This document shows positions 1-8,950 of a DNA stretch of 64,000 bases, one piece after another. Source of the DNA: Ornithinibacillus salinisoli (GTDB taxonomy: Bacteria > Bacillota > Bacilli > Bacillales > Amphibacillaceae); assembly GCF_042682545.1 (NCBI RefSeq), contig NZ_JBHUHQ010000002.1. One strand, written 5' to 3'. The position numbers and the translations under genes were made by a program. Every line of letters starts with the position of its first letter. Within the stretch, counting starts at the first letter, position 1. Below the pieces are notes generated by a model, which saw only the letters and a program-made list of their open reading frames with translations, ran no database searches and had not been told where the DNA came from.

Positions 1-717
1 AAAAATAGCTGTAGGGCGATTTTTACGGGATAGAATCGAACCAATTTCTTTAAAGATTGCTTGTTTGCTCGTATCGGTAATAATGATATTGTCAGGGTTG
101 ATCGCATATTGCTTCTGTTCCAGAGCTTGCTTAAATCCTTCGTATCTACCTTGAAACGTGGTCATATTCAATGGACCACCGAGCCAAACAATATCCTTGT
201 GATTTAGCTGAATTAGGTGTTCTGTTGCTAGACGACCAGCCTGAACATTGTCCATTTCCACATAATGGCCAACTTGTTTATGCTTTCGGTTAAACATAAT
301 GAATGGAGTGTCCAACTGCTTCAATTGCTCGTAAATTGGGTCATCATACAAGATAGAAGATAAAATGATCCCATCCACTCGGTGACTAAGTACATCCTGA
401 TAAACAGACATGTTATCACCAAAGTTTTCAAAGTGCACATTTACATTAAAACCTTTTTCTTTTGCGTAATTGACAATAGATGTTGTCGTTTCTACAAAGA
501 ATGGATTATGTAACGGACCCGATAAAAGCGCGATTGACCGCGTTTTCTTGTTAACCAACGACCTAGCAATAGAATTTGGGCGATAATTTAATTCTTTCAT
601 CGCCTGATTGACCTTTTCAAGCGTATCTTTATTCACTTTTTCTGGGTTATTCAATACTCTGGACACAGTCGTTTGGGATACACCAGCATGCCTGGCAACA
701 TCTTTTGATGAAATCAT
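1..717 (-). CDS. LacI/GalR-family transcriptional regulator (3' end cut by window edge)
   Basis: The readable 239 residues begin with a canonical LacI helix-turn-helix (MISSKDVARHAGVSQTTVSR, then VLNNPEKVN and a LNYRPNSIARSL hinge). A periplasmic-binding-protein-like effector domain follows, with IALLSGPLHNPFF and HRVDGIILSS. The ATG at 717 has an AGGAGA ribosome binding site 7 nt upstream. The protein runs off the left edge, so roughly the last 90-100 residues of a usual 330-residue member are missing. Family members repress sugar-uptake or sugar-use genes and are released by a sugar ligand. The target is probably beyond the left edge or is this gene itself, since a near-perfect palindrome lies within its own promoter. 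The ligand cannot be read from sequence. Confidence 0.93.
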   Translation of the reverse strand, partial: MISSKDVARHAGVSQTTVSRVLNNPEKVNKDTLEKVNQAMKELNYRPNSIARSLVNKKTRSIALLSGPLHNPFFVETTTSIVNYAKEKGFNVNVHFENFGDNMSVYQDVLSHRVDGIILSSILYDDPIYEQLKQLDTPFIMFNRKHKQVGHYVEMDNVQAGRLATEHLIQLNHKDIVWLGGPLNMTTFQGRYEGFKQALEQKQYAINPDNIIITDTSKQAIFKEIGSILSRKNRPTAIF

Positions 718-748
718 AACAATCTCCTAAAATAAATTCTATAAATAC

Positions 749-778
749 ATGATAAAATGAAAACGTATTCATTGTCAA
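749..778 (-). promoter_or_regulatory. SigA-type promoter of the LacI-family gene
   Basis: On the minus strand, TTGACA (778-773) and TATCAT (754-749) are separated by 18 bp, and the regulator's ATG lies 31 nt downstream. The spacer holds the palindromic operator, so a bound repressor would block RNA polymerase directly. Confidence 0.7.
756..773. promoter_or_regulatory. LacI-type operator (cre-like palindrome)
   Basis: AATGAAAACGTATTCATT is an 18-bp palindrome with one mismatched pair and the central CG typical of LacI-family operators. It fills the -35/-10 spacer of the regulator's promoter, which suggests autorepression. It also resembles a catabolite-responsive element (TGWAANCGNTNWCA) with one mismatch, so CcpA binding is an alternative. 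Confidence 0.65.
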
Positions 779-793
779 CAATTTTCCGAAAAT

Positions 794-881
794 GGGACAG
801 AGTGGGACGAGGGGTCTGGGACGAGGGGTCAGTCCCTCCCGGTGGGTTGGGGTGGGTTAAGGGGACTGACCCTCCGTCCCA
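794..881. repeat. REP-like GC-rich repeat, copy 1 (composite)
   Basis: This G/C-rich block consists of repeated GGGACGAGGGGTC units facing a right arm, GGGGACTGACCC..CGTCCCAC, in inverted orientation. It touches the stop codon of the helicase gene. The same core recurs at eight other places in the window. It could form a strong hairpin and act as a transcription end for the leftward helicase gene. Confidence 0.7.
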
Positions 882-3800
882 CTACCCCAATAAATCTTGG
901 ATATCTTCTTCTGTTAGTGTTTCGAGTCGTTCGTCATTTGGGTCGATTACTTCTTCTATCAAATGTCGCTTTTTATCCTGTAATTCATTCATTTTTTCCT
1001 CTATTGTTCCTTTTGCCACAAGCTTAATAACTTGAACTGCTTGTTTCTGTCCAATGCGATGCGCTCGATCGGCTGCTTGTTCCTCAACGGCAGGATTCCA
1101 CCAGCTATCATAAAAAATAACGGTATTCGCACCAGTTAGATTAAGTCCTGTCCCACCTGCTTTTAAGGAAATTAGAAAGATATCACGTTCGCCATCATTA
1201 AATTGATTACATAGATCGACTCTTTCCTCAGATGGCGTTTGTCCATCCAAATAGAAATATGGTATCCCTTCAAATGCTAATTCTTGCCCAATGAATTGTA
1301 GCATCTTCGTAAATTGAGAGAATATCAATAATCGCCGACCGGATCTTCTTGATTCCTCTACAATCTGCTTCAACTGCTCAAATTTTGCTGCACTTCCCTC
1401 ATATCCATCTACAAACAATCCTGGATGACAACAAATCTGCCTGAGGCGTGTGATACCCGCAAGGATTTTGATTCGATTTTTCCGAATAGTTTCCTTATCC
1501 AAATGTTTCAATGTATCATGCCGTAGCTTGGCCAAATAACTAGCATATAGTTTCTTCTGTTCGGGAAACAGCTCAGTAGAATCAATTTCTTCCCTTTTCT
1601 CTGGTAGTTCATCCAGTACATCCTCTTTGATCCTACGAAGCATAAATGGACGGATCCTGCGAGCAATTTCTTTCGTCGTTAAGTTACTATACTCCCTTAA
1701 CCCTAAGAATAACTCAGGAAAAACAACGTGAAAGATGGACCAAAGCTCCTCAAGTGCATTTTCCATTGGCGTACCCGTTAAAGCAAAACGATGTTTCGCC
1801 TGGAGTTTTTTCACCGTACGGGCAGTTTGCGTTAATGGATTTTTAAACACTTGCGCCTCATCAAAAAATATAACATGGAATTCCTGCTCTTTATACCAGT
1901 TAATATCACTACGCAACAACGGATAGCTCGTAATGATCACATCTATATTATCAATCTCGTTTTGGAGCTTCACCCGATCGTCTTTTTTGCCATCGATGAT
2001 AAGTGCCTCAATGTCTGGGGCAAATTTCATGATTTCACTTTGCCAATTATAGGTAACAGACGAAGGACATACAATCAATGCTGGACGTTTACGTTCACGG
2101 ATCGTAGGGAGTTCGGATAACATAAATGCAATACTTTGAATCGTCTTGCCAAGCCCCATGTCGTCAGCAAGAATCCCTCCAAACCCATATTTAGCAAGGG
2201 ATTTCAACCATTTAAATCCTTGCTCTTGATAGTTTCGTAATACCCCTTCCAACTGTTTCGGTACTGTAAACTGTAATTGATCTGGATGACGAATGTTTGC
2301 AAGAAATTCACGGAAAGATGCTTCCAGTGAAAAAGCATCACTATCTTCCATAGCATTCAGTAGCCGAAGTCCTTCTACAATAGGTACTTCAAATTCCTTT
2401 TCCCATTCATCATCCTGCTCGGGCACCGCATGCAAGAAACGCTTGATCTCTTCCATTTCTCTTGTCTCTAAAGAAAGCAAAGCACCATCTCGTAGCCGAT
2501 AATATTTTCGCTTATCTTCCAGTGCTGCTAAAACTTCTTTGATCTCTTTTTCCGGAATACTATCCATCTCAAACGTAAATGCTAGCCAGTTGGTCCGCTC
2601 CTTTTTATGCTTCACTTTAATCTTTGGTATAGTGCTTTTAGGGATAATACGCGCTCGCACTGCCGTCGTGGCATACACGTTTACGCGTTCTTGCAATTTC
2701 GGCAGGACATGATACAAAAAGTTATATTCCAATTCTTCATTTTGAAGATAGTACCCACTCTCCGTCCGACTAAACTGGCTCTCTTCCATCAAGTGCAGAA
2801 TTTCTTCTTCCTTCTCCATATTCCGTATAATCATGGAACCGACCCTCGGTTGCCTATGATCCAGTGGGTTAATAACTACATTTTCGTAATGAAACTCTAG
2901 GCCGGCGAGCAAACGATTATTCACACGATCTACGTAAAGCTTCGCCTGCAGCGGTGTTTTCTGTAATTCGGCGGTAATATCACCTGATAAGTGAACCTCC
3001 CCCATTTTCCTTAAGGATGGCAAAAGCTTTTCCATGTAATATTTCAATTGATGATTAGGTATTGGAATTTCGTTCGTCCCAGAATACTCTATCATTTTCT
3101 TCAATTCGTATAGACGATCTGATTCATCTCGTTTTACCGCTACAATTTTTCCACCATATAGGACAGTATCATATTCCTTTAAGACCACCATTTGACTTAG
3201 CCCATCGATAACCAGTTGATATCCACTGTCCTGATTCCCCGTAAATACAAAGGCTAGTGGTAAATGATCATCCGAAACGTGAAAACCAAGAAAATTTCTC
3301 CCATTATATTGTAAGGTTACTTGTGGTGCACGTAACAATAAGGGTTCCAATGTTTTCCACGATGATGCTGGAACGATTAGCATTTGTTTTTTCGTTGGAA
3401 TGTTAGCCTTAGAAGGCATTGCACGACGATATATTTTTTCATCATCCATGATCAGAATAAGCTGTTGAATCACAGCATCGTTTTCTGGGTCAAAACAATG
3501 CTTGGTTGGGTCGTATATGATTTCTGGAGCAATGAAATGCCTTTTCCCTTTTCTTACATTTTCAAGAAACTCACGTATATCAACGATTCTCTGTGATGCG
3601 ACAGACATTTCGATACCCAACATATCATTCCCCTCGTCCAAAGTAACCACTTTACAGAAAAAAGAGAGATCAAGGACTTTTCTATTTTCAAAATGGAGCT
3701 GTTGGCCGCTTGATGGAGCTTGTTTAGACGTTTGAAATAATTGTAACAATCCCTCCGAAAGTTCTCCGTCTGCTTTGTCTGATGACATCTGTACACTAGC

Positions 3801-4094
3801 ATCACGCTTCTCTTCTTGCTGGTGATAATGCAATGCGATTAACACTGCAGCAATATGTTGACAATCTTTCTGAAAAGAAGAAAGCGAAGGGCAGCTGCAA
3901 GTAGCTTCCAATCCACTTTTATTTTTCTCGAGATGAACGTGAAAATCCTCTGTTCCGAAAACCGTAGCATGTAAAGAATCGGGAGCTACCTTGTCCATTT
4001 TCACTTTTCCGTTACGGTAAAAGGCGTCCCCTCTTTTAAAGGAAACAGCCCCACATCGCTCTTTGATGATGTTTTGGTTTAATTTTATTTGCAT
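882..4094 (-). CDS. SWIM zinc-finger SNF2-family DEAD/DEAH-like ATPase/helicase
   Basis: This 1070-residue cytosolic SF2 translocase starts with a SWIM zinc finger near residues 60-90 (CSC..CQH spacing). A long bacterial SNF2-associated region follows. The ATPase core has Walker A GILADDMGLGKT (about residue 645), FFDEAQ as motif II, LTGTPMEN as motif III, and a helicase-C lobe with SLKAGGTGLNLT and DRAHRIGQ. The family remodels protein-DNA complexes or translocates on duplex DNA, and some members take part in repair or phage defence. I chose the ATG at 4094 because AAAGGAG lies 8-10 nt upstream of it. An ATG seven codons earlier has that site inside its coding region. Motif II is DEAQ, as is common in bacterial SNF2 proteins. 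The gene is monocistronic and flanked by GC-rich repeats on both sides. Confidence 0.93.
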   Translation of the reverse strand: MQIKLNQNIIKERCGAVSFKRGDAFYRNGKVKMDKVAPDSLHATVFGTEDFHVHLEKNKSGLEATCSCPSLSSFQKDCQHIAAVLIALHYHQQEEKRDASVQMSSDKADGELSEGLLQLFQTSKQAPSSGQQLHFENRKVLDLSFFCKVVTLDEGNDMLGIEMSVASQRIVDIREFLENVRKGKRHFIAPEIIYDPTKHCFDPENDAVIQQLILIMDDEKIYRRAMPSKANIPTKKQMLIVPASSWKTLEPLLLRAPQVTLQYNGRNFLGFHVSDDHLPLAFVFTGNQDSGYQLVIDGLSQMVVLKEYDTVLYGGKIVAVKRDESDRLYELKKMIEYSGTNEIPIPNHQLKYYMEKLLPSLRKMGEVHLSGDITAELQKTPLQAKLYVDRVNNRLLAGLEFHYENVVINPLDHRQPRVGSMIIRNMEKEEEILHLMEESQFSRTESGYYLQNEELEYNFLYHVLPKLQERVNVYATTAVRARIIPKSTIPKIKVKHKKERTNWLAFTFEMDSIPEKEIKEVLAALEDKRKYYRLRDGALLSLETREMEEIKRFLHAVPEQDDEWEKEFEVPIVEGLRLLNAMEDSDAFSLEASFREFLANIRHPDQLQFTVPKQLEGVLRNYQEQGFKWLKSLAKYGFGGILADDMGLGKTIQSIAFMLSELPTIRERKRPALIVCPSSVTYNWQSEIMKFAPDIEALIIDGKKDDRVKLQNEIDNIDVIITSYPLLRSDINWYKEQEFHVIFFDEAQVFKNPLTQTARTVKKLQAKHRFALTGTPMENALEELWSIFHVVFPELFLGLREYSNLTTKEIARRIRPFMLRRIKEDVLDELPEKREEIDSTELFPEQKKLYASYLAKLRHDTLKHLDKETIRKNRIKILAGITRLRQICCHPGLFVDGYEGSAAKFEQLKQIVEESRRSGRRLLIFSQFTKMLQFIGQELAFEGIPYFYLDGQTPSEERVDLCNQFNDGERDIFLISLKAGGTGLNLTGANTVIFYDSWWNPAVEEQAADRAHRIGQKQAVQVIKLVAKGTIEEKMNELQDKKRHLIEEVIDPNDERLETLTEEDIQDLLG

Positions 4095-4165
4095 GGGGTT
4101 GGCTCCTTTTACCATACCGAACTATACTCTCTCTATAATTTATCACGAACAGAAAAAACTCGCCA

Positions 4166-4274
4166 GTTGGGTGGGTTAAGGGGTCGGTGGGTTAAGGGGT
4201 CAGACCCCTTAACCCACTTAACCCCGAGCAGGGGGGCATGAGGGACTGACCCCTCGTCCCACCACCTCGTCCCA
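4166..4274. repeat. REP-like repeat, copy 2, with perfect 15-bp palindrome
   Basis: GTGGGTTAAGGGGTC (4187-4201) and GACCCCTTAACCCAC (4203-4217) form a perfect 15-bp inverted repeat with a one-base centre. Further GGGACTGACCCCTCGTCCCAC copies follow at about 4232-4274. The block lies between the promoter side of the helicase gene and the terminator of the beta-propeller gene. Confidence 0.75.
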
Positions 4275-4286
4275 TACTTACATAAA

Positions 4287-4315
4287 GTCAGCTGCTCCCA
4301 AAGGGAACAGCTGAC
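4287..4315 (-). terminator. Stem-loop terminator of the beta-propeller gene
   Basis: GTCAGCTG-C-TCCC, loop AAA, GGGA-A-CAGCTGAC forms a 12-bp stem with one mismatch, 23 nt past the leftward gene's stop. The T tract is short (TTTAT), so termination strength is uncertain. Confidence 0.6.
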
Positions 4316-4337
4316 TGTTACTTCCTATACCTTTATA

Positions 4338-6668
4338 TTACCAGCCTCGAAGTTCTACTTCGTAAACTCCGCGACCAAATGTTGCTGCATGTAATACACC
4401 TGTTGGTTCATGGTACTCTAAGTCTGTTACTGCAACTAATGGAATACCTTCTCCTAGGCTATACCATTTTTTACCTCCATTTGGTGAAACATAAACCCCA
4501 ACATCTGTTGCTACATAAATTGTATTACGATTCTTTGGATTAATCACAATGTCATTTACAGGTGCATCTGGAAGGTTAGAGCTAATGTCATCCCATGTTT
4601 CTCCACCGTCACGGCTCTTTAAGACATGAGCATCATCCTCTGCTGCACGAAATCCTGAGAAAGTCGCATAAACAATATCCTCATTTTTGGAATCAACTGC
4701 AACTCTTGTAACCCAACGACCTGGTAAATCTTCATCCTCTATTTCGGTCCAATTTTCGCCAAGATCTTTTGTCGTCCAAAGACGACCGTCATCCGTTCCT
4801 GCATATATAACATCACTATTAGATTTAGCAACGGCAAGAGTGGTAACTGTACCATATGGATAGTTATCTATGCTTTCCGCATCAGAAAGACTTGGACTGA
4901 TGGCTTCCCAAGTTTTCCCTCCATCAGTTGATCTGTTTACAATATTCCCTGCATAGTACATGATGGAAGGATCGTTTGGATCAAACTCAAGCGGCGACAA
5001 CCAGTTACGACGGTCTGAAACCGTATTTCGTGTAAAATTATTCATTGTTTCCCCGCCATCATCTGACCAAGAACAGTTACCATACTGATAACATGCGTAA
5101 ACCCAATTATTGTCTTCATAGTTTATCTGGTTTTCTAGTCCATCTCCGCCATTATAATTATTCCAGTCGACTTCTCCATCTCCCCATGATCGAATGGAAC
5201 CATTATCCTGGGTTCCACCTGATAGCCTTGATGGATCTTGATGACTTACAGCAAGGGTATAGAACTGGGTGTATGGTTCATAGGTTGCTTTAAACCATTC
5301 GTTCGTTACAGAACCGTTATCTTCTGAACGATATACACCGCCATCATTTCCTAAATAAACTCTTCCTGGCACTTTAGGATCCCATGCCATGGAATGTTGG
5401 TCTGCGTGTACTTCTCTTCCGTTAGATTGACTCCAATTTTCGCCACCATCAGTCGACTCTAGTAAACTAACTCCAGAAACAAAAACATGATCCTCGTCAT
5501 TTGGATCTACGTAGTTACGACCAAACCACCAACCAAAAGATGATTGAGAGTTTGCTAGGCGATTATTATGATCAGCCTTTTCCCAGGAATCTCCACCGTC
5601 ATCGGTAATATAGAACCCTTCAAAATATCCACTAGGTTGAATAACAGTCAAATACGCACGGTCTGGATTACTCTCAGAAATTGCAATACCCATTCTTCCG
5701 AGATCCCCATCTGGTAGTCCATCGGTTAACTGTTCCCAAGTGCTTCCACCATCCGTGGAACGATAAATCCCTGTTCCTTCTCCACTGTATTGTCTGCCAC
5801 TAGGATATCGGATTCGATCCCACATTGTTACAAATATGGTATCTGCATCACTTTGATCGATGGCAATATCTATAGCACCTGTCGTAAGGTTTTCCCCTTC
5901 CAGGATTAATTCCCAAGAGTCTCCACCATCTTCTGTTTTGTATAATCCTCGTTCTCCACCATCATGGAATAGAGGTCCAGTAGCAGCCACATAAACAGTA
6001 TTGGGATCTTCTGGGTCTGCCATGATTCTACCAATAGAACTGGTTTCTTTTAGCCCGATATCATCCCAGCTCTCTCCACCATCTGTAGAACGATAAACCC
6101 CAGAACCACCATAAACAATACTTCCTCCACCAGGATTAGCTTCCCCAGTTCCTACAAATAATGTTCCTTCGCTGGTAATTTCAACCGCTCCAATTGATTG
6201 CGTTAAATTATCGTCCCAAGCAACTTCGAACGTATCTCCAGCATCTGTACTTTTCCATACCCCTCCGGAAGCTGCACCAATATAAATGGTATCCTCTTCA
6301 TTCGGGTCAACGACAACATCAACTATACGCCCACCAATATTACTCGGTGCATTAAAACCCCACTCCTGATTTAACGCTCCAGGAGCTTCTTTTGCAGTCG
6401 CATTTTTTAATTCATTTGCCTGTTCTCGAGCCTTACGGAAAGCGTCTCTAGGAATAACATCTTCTTCAAACCCTTTTTGGGTCATAAACCAATCGTCTCG
6501 TTTCCCCGGTCCCTTCTCGATAAATTCCTCTTTTCCCTCATTAACTTCATCTTCTACGTTCCCTTGTGTAACCTTTGAAGTCGATAGTTGTTGCAGTAAA
6601 ATTACCGAACCAAATACAACCACTAACGTCAACACTGTTAAAATAGTTGGCCACTTTTTCAACTTCAC
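4338..6668 (-). CDS. Secreted or membrane-anchored BNR/Asp-box (sortilin/VPS10-like) beta-propeller protein
   Basis: This 776-residue protein starts with a positively charged KLKKW and one hydrophobic helix (about residues 6-27), followed by a charged linker. The rest is a chain of Asp-box repeats of the S-T-D-G-G-x-x-W type (STDAGDTF, STDGGESW, TEDGGDSW, STDGGSTW, STDGGENW, STDGGKTW, SRDGGETW). These alternate with D-x-N-x-x-x-x-Y/V-V/Y blade strands. This is the fold of sortilin/VPS10 and xyloglucanase-like propellers. I see no catalytic acid pattern that would make it a defined glycosidase. The start chosen is GTG at 6668, with GGAGGG 7 nt upstream; an ATG ten codons earlier has no such site. 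It probably acts outside the membrane in carbohydrate or protein binding. It is transcribed alone. Confidence 0.82.
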   Translation of the reverse strand: MKLKKWPTILTVLTLVVVFGSVILLQQLSTSKVTQGNVEDEVNEGKEEFIEKGPGKRDDWFMTQKGFEEDVIPRDAFRKAREQANELKNATAKEAPGALNQEWGFNAPSNIGGRIVDVVVDPNEEDTIYIGAASGGVWKSTDAGDTFEVAWDDNLTQSIGAVEITSEGTLFVGTGEANPGGGSIVYGGSGVYRSTDGGESWDDIGLKETSSIGRIMADPEDPNTVYVAATGPLFHDGGERGLYKTEDGGDSWELILEGENLTTGAIDIAIDQSDADTIFVTMWDRIRYPSGRQYSGEGTGIYRSTDGGSTWEQLTDGLPDGDLGRMGIAISESNPDRAYLTVIQPSGYFEGFYITDDGGDSWEKADHNNRLANSQSSFGWWFGRNYVDPNDEDHVFVSGVSLLESTDGGENWSQSNGREVHADQHSMAWDPKVPGRVYLGNDGGVYRSEDNGSVTNEWFKATYEPYTQFYTLAVSHQDPSRLSGGTQDNGSIRSWGDGEVDWNNYNGGDGLENQINYEDNNWVYACYQYGNCSWSDDGGETMNNFTRNTVSDRRNWLSPLEFDPNDPSIMYYAGNIVNRSTDGGKTWEAISPSLSDAESIDNYPYGTVTTLAVAKSNSDVIYAGTDDGRLWTTKDLGENWTEIEDEDLPGRWVTRVAVDSKNEDIVYATFSGFRAAEDDAHVLKSRDGGETWDDISSNLPDAPVNDIVINPKNRNTIYVATDVGVYVSPNGGKKWYSLGEGIPLVAVTDLEYHEPTGVLHAATFGRGVYEVELRGW

Positions 6669-6982
6669 GAAACATCCCTCCAAAATTAATAGATTCATGA
6701 ATCTCCATTTTGCAATTTACAGGGTGTTAAATAGAGTAACGAGCAGATCTAGTGAAGCATTATGGATGAGAAATTAATCTAGGTAACCATCCTTTCCAAC
6801 TCAAATTATCCATGGAACTATTATAATTATTGTTGGAAGACAATTCAATAGAATTGGTAATAAATTTCGAATTATCTAAAAATGGGTTCTAATTCCCTAC
6901 TACTTTGGCTTTAATTTCTTATCTAAAAGAAAATAAAAATACGATAGATAATAGGAATGTAGTCTGAGAGAAGGTCAAAAGT
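6669..6982. other. Intergenic region, no gene seen
   Basis: AT-rich spacer carrying the presumed promoter of the beta-propeller gene. I see no convincing ORF with a ribosome binding site and no clear hairpin until the tandem GC-rich repeat at its left-to-right end. Confidence 0.5.
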
Positions 6983-7072
6983 CTAGGAGGAGCGGAAATT
7001 GGGTCGGGGGGACTGACCCCTCGTCCCCCTAGGAGGAATGGAAATTGGGTCAGAGGGACTGACCCCTCGTCC
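6983..7072. repeat. REP-like repeat, copy 3: two tandem 46-bp units
   Basis: The unit CTAGGAGGARYGGAAATTGGG followed by GGGACTGACCCCTCGTCCC occurs twice head to tail, with units starting at 6983 and 7029. The second unit abuts the stop codon of the ABC permease gene. Each unit carries the family core GGGACTGACCCCTCGTCCC. Confidence 0.75.
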
Positions 7073-7915
7073 CTACCCTTTAATCGCTCCTTCTGTCATT
7101 CCCTTTGCTATTCGTTGTTGGAAAATGGCGTAAAGGATAATAACGGGTATGATTGCAATTACTAGACTTGCAAATAAGGTGCCCCATGCATTCGTATATT
7201 GGGCCTCACTACTAATAAAATCGATGGCCAAGGCTAAGGTATAATTATCCTTGTTTTGTAGAAAGATTAACGCCATGAAATATTCATTCCAAAATTGGAT
7301 GGCATTCATAATCGTCACTGTTATAATTCCGGACATACTAAGTGGTGTAATTATTTTCCACAGCACACCATATGGAGACATCCCATCTATAGCAGCGGAT
7401 TCTTCCAATGATCTAGGAATGGTACCAATAAAACTTGTTAGAACAAAAATCGTAAACGGCAATTGGCTTACAGCATAAACTATAGCTAAACCAAATATAT
7501 TATCTAGCAAATTCAGGTCCATTAAGAGAAAGAACAATGGTATCCAACCTAATACCATTGGGATCATCATGGCAGATACATATAATGTAAACAAAAATCT
7601 ATTGCCACGGAACTGTAATCGTTCAATTGCATAGGAAGTTGGAATGGCAAGAACAAGCGTCAACATCGTACCAACTAATGTTACAATTAAACTATTAAAA
7701 ACACTTGTATCAATATTATAATTTGACCAAGCTTGGACATAGTTTTGCCAATTAAGGGTTTCTGGAAAACCCCATGGATTTCGATAAATCTCAGCATTCG
7801 ATTTCAAAGAACCGACGAACATCCAAAAAATCGGATATAATACCGCAATGGACCATAGGATTAACGGAATTCTTATTCCTGTTCTTCCCAAAATCTGACT
7901 TATGCTACGCTTCAT
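7073..7915 (-). CDS. Carbohydrate ABC transporter permease, MalG type (CUT1)
   Basis: This 280-residue inner-membrane permease has six predicted helices and an N-terminal ILWSIAVLYPIFWMFVGSLK typical of MalG-like subunits. The EAA loop near residues 170-190 (EESAAIDGMSPYGVLWKIITPL) contacts the ATPase. It imports a sugar together with the MalF-type partner 38 bp upstream and the binding lipoprotein. Both sit in one leftward operon with murQ. No ATPase gene is present, as is common in Bacillaceae where a shared MsmX-type ATPase serves several CUT1 importers. Start ATG 7915 follows AAGGAGG. The operon ends in GC-rich repeats. Confidence 0.93.
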   Translation of the reverse strand: MKRSISQILGRTGIRIPLILWSIAVLYPIFWMFVGSLKSNAEIYRNPWGFPETLNWQNYVQAWSNYNIDTSVFNSLIVTLVGTMLTLVLAIPTSYAIERLQFRGNRFLFTLYVSAMMIPMVLGWIPLFFLLMDLNLLDNIFGLAIVYAVSQLPFTIFVLTSFIGTIPRSLEESAAIDGMSPYGVLWKIITPLSMSGIITVTIMNAIQFWNEYFMALIFLQNKDNYTLALAIDFISSEAQYTNAWGTLFASLVIAIIPVIILYAIFQQRIAKGMTEGAIKG

Positions 7916-7953
7916 GACTTTTTCCTCCTTCCTATTTCACACAAATTAACTCT

Positions 7954-8847
7954 CTAGTATTCCACTTTGTCTCGCCGCATAAAAAATTGTAAGACTAACA
8001 CAGTAATTAGGGAAAGAATTAAGATCATAACACCAATCGTTGAACCATACCCAAAGTTATACTGAACAAATGCCTGCTGGTATAGGTAGGAACCCATTAC
8101 ATGTGTGGCGTTATTTGGTCCTCCACCAGTCATAACCTGTACAATAATAAAAGACCCATTCAATGTGGTAATTACAATATAAAGAACGGAAATCTTAACT
8201 TGCGGCCATATTAGTGGTAAGGTCACCTTCCAAAATTTCTGCCATTCATTTGCCCCATCTAATTCTGCTGCTTCATAATAACTTTTGGAAATGTTCGCTA
8301 TTCCACCCATTAACATAAGCATGAACAAACCGATCCCAGCCCAAATCGATGGTAAAACAAGACTTGGTAATGCCCACGTTTCACTACCAAGCCATGGTCT
8401 TGCTAAAGATCCCAATCCTAAAAACTCCAGACCTGAATTCACAAGTCCCATGGTGGGATTATATATAAACATCCAAAGTATCCCAATGACAACAACGGAC
8501 ATGATATTCGGAAAGAAAAAAATGATTCGATAAAATGGTGCTTCTTTAATTTTTAATTGTGTAAGGGCAACAGCAAAAAACATCGCTAAAATCATAATGC
8601 CAATAACCTTCGTTACTACAAGAAAATAATCATGGATTATTGTATTTGGGATAATTGCATCCTGAAATAATTTTATGTAATTCGCAAAACCAATAAACTC
8701 TTTGTTCTGTGAAGAGCCAGACCAATCAAAAAATGAATAGTACAAGCCACTAAACAAAGGATAAAGCGTAAATACCGCAAACATAATAAAAGTCGGAACT
8801 AAACAAAAAGCTAAAAACGTATACTTTTGCTTTTTCGACTGTACCAT
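7954..8847 (-). CDS. Carbohydrate ABC transporter permease, MalF type (CUT1)
   Basis: This 297-residue permease has six helices: FLAFCLVPTFIMFAVFTLYP near the N-terminus, then GIMILAMFFAVAL and later segments, ending QFFMRRDKVEY. The EAA loop YEAAELDGANEWQKFWKVTL (about residues 190-210) identifies it as the MalF-like half of a CUT1 sugar importer. ATG 8847 has AAGGAGTG 6-7 nt upstream. It lies 38 bp before the MalG-like gene and about 100 bp after the binding-protein gene, all cotranscribed leftward behind murQ. Confidence 0.93.
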   Translation of the reverse strand: MVQSKKQKYTFLAFCLVPTFIMFAVFTLYPLFSGLYYSFFDWSGSSQNKEFIGFANYIKLFQDAIIPNTIIHDYFLVVTKVIGIMILAMFFAVALTQLKIKEAPFYRIIFFFPNIMSVVVIGILWMFIYNPTMGLVNSGLEFLGLGSLARPWLGSETWALPSLVLPSIWAGIGLFMLMLMGGIANISKSYYEAAELDGANEWQKFWKVTLPLIWPQVKISVLYIVITTLNGSFIIVQVMTGGGPNNATHVMGSYLYQQAFVQYNFGYGSTIGVMILILSLITVLVLQFFMRRDKVEY

Positions 8848-8950
8848 CCAATCACTCCTTCTTCGTAATATAACAATTTGGAAGATAAATCAGTAGGGAG
8901 ATATGTCCCCCTACTGATCTTTACTAGCAGTTACTTAATCATGTTCATTT

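Noticed and set aside
757..1035. Protein-coding gene on the plus strand over the REP block and helicase end
   Set aside because: Its translation is low-complexity from the GC-rich repeat and antisense helicase sequence, with no ribosome site.
4338..6668. Sialidase or other defined glycosidase
   Set aside because: Asp-box repeats are present, but the catalytic Arg triad and Tyr/Glu pair of sialidases are not visible; the sortilin/VPS10-like label is safer.
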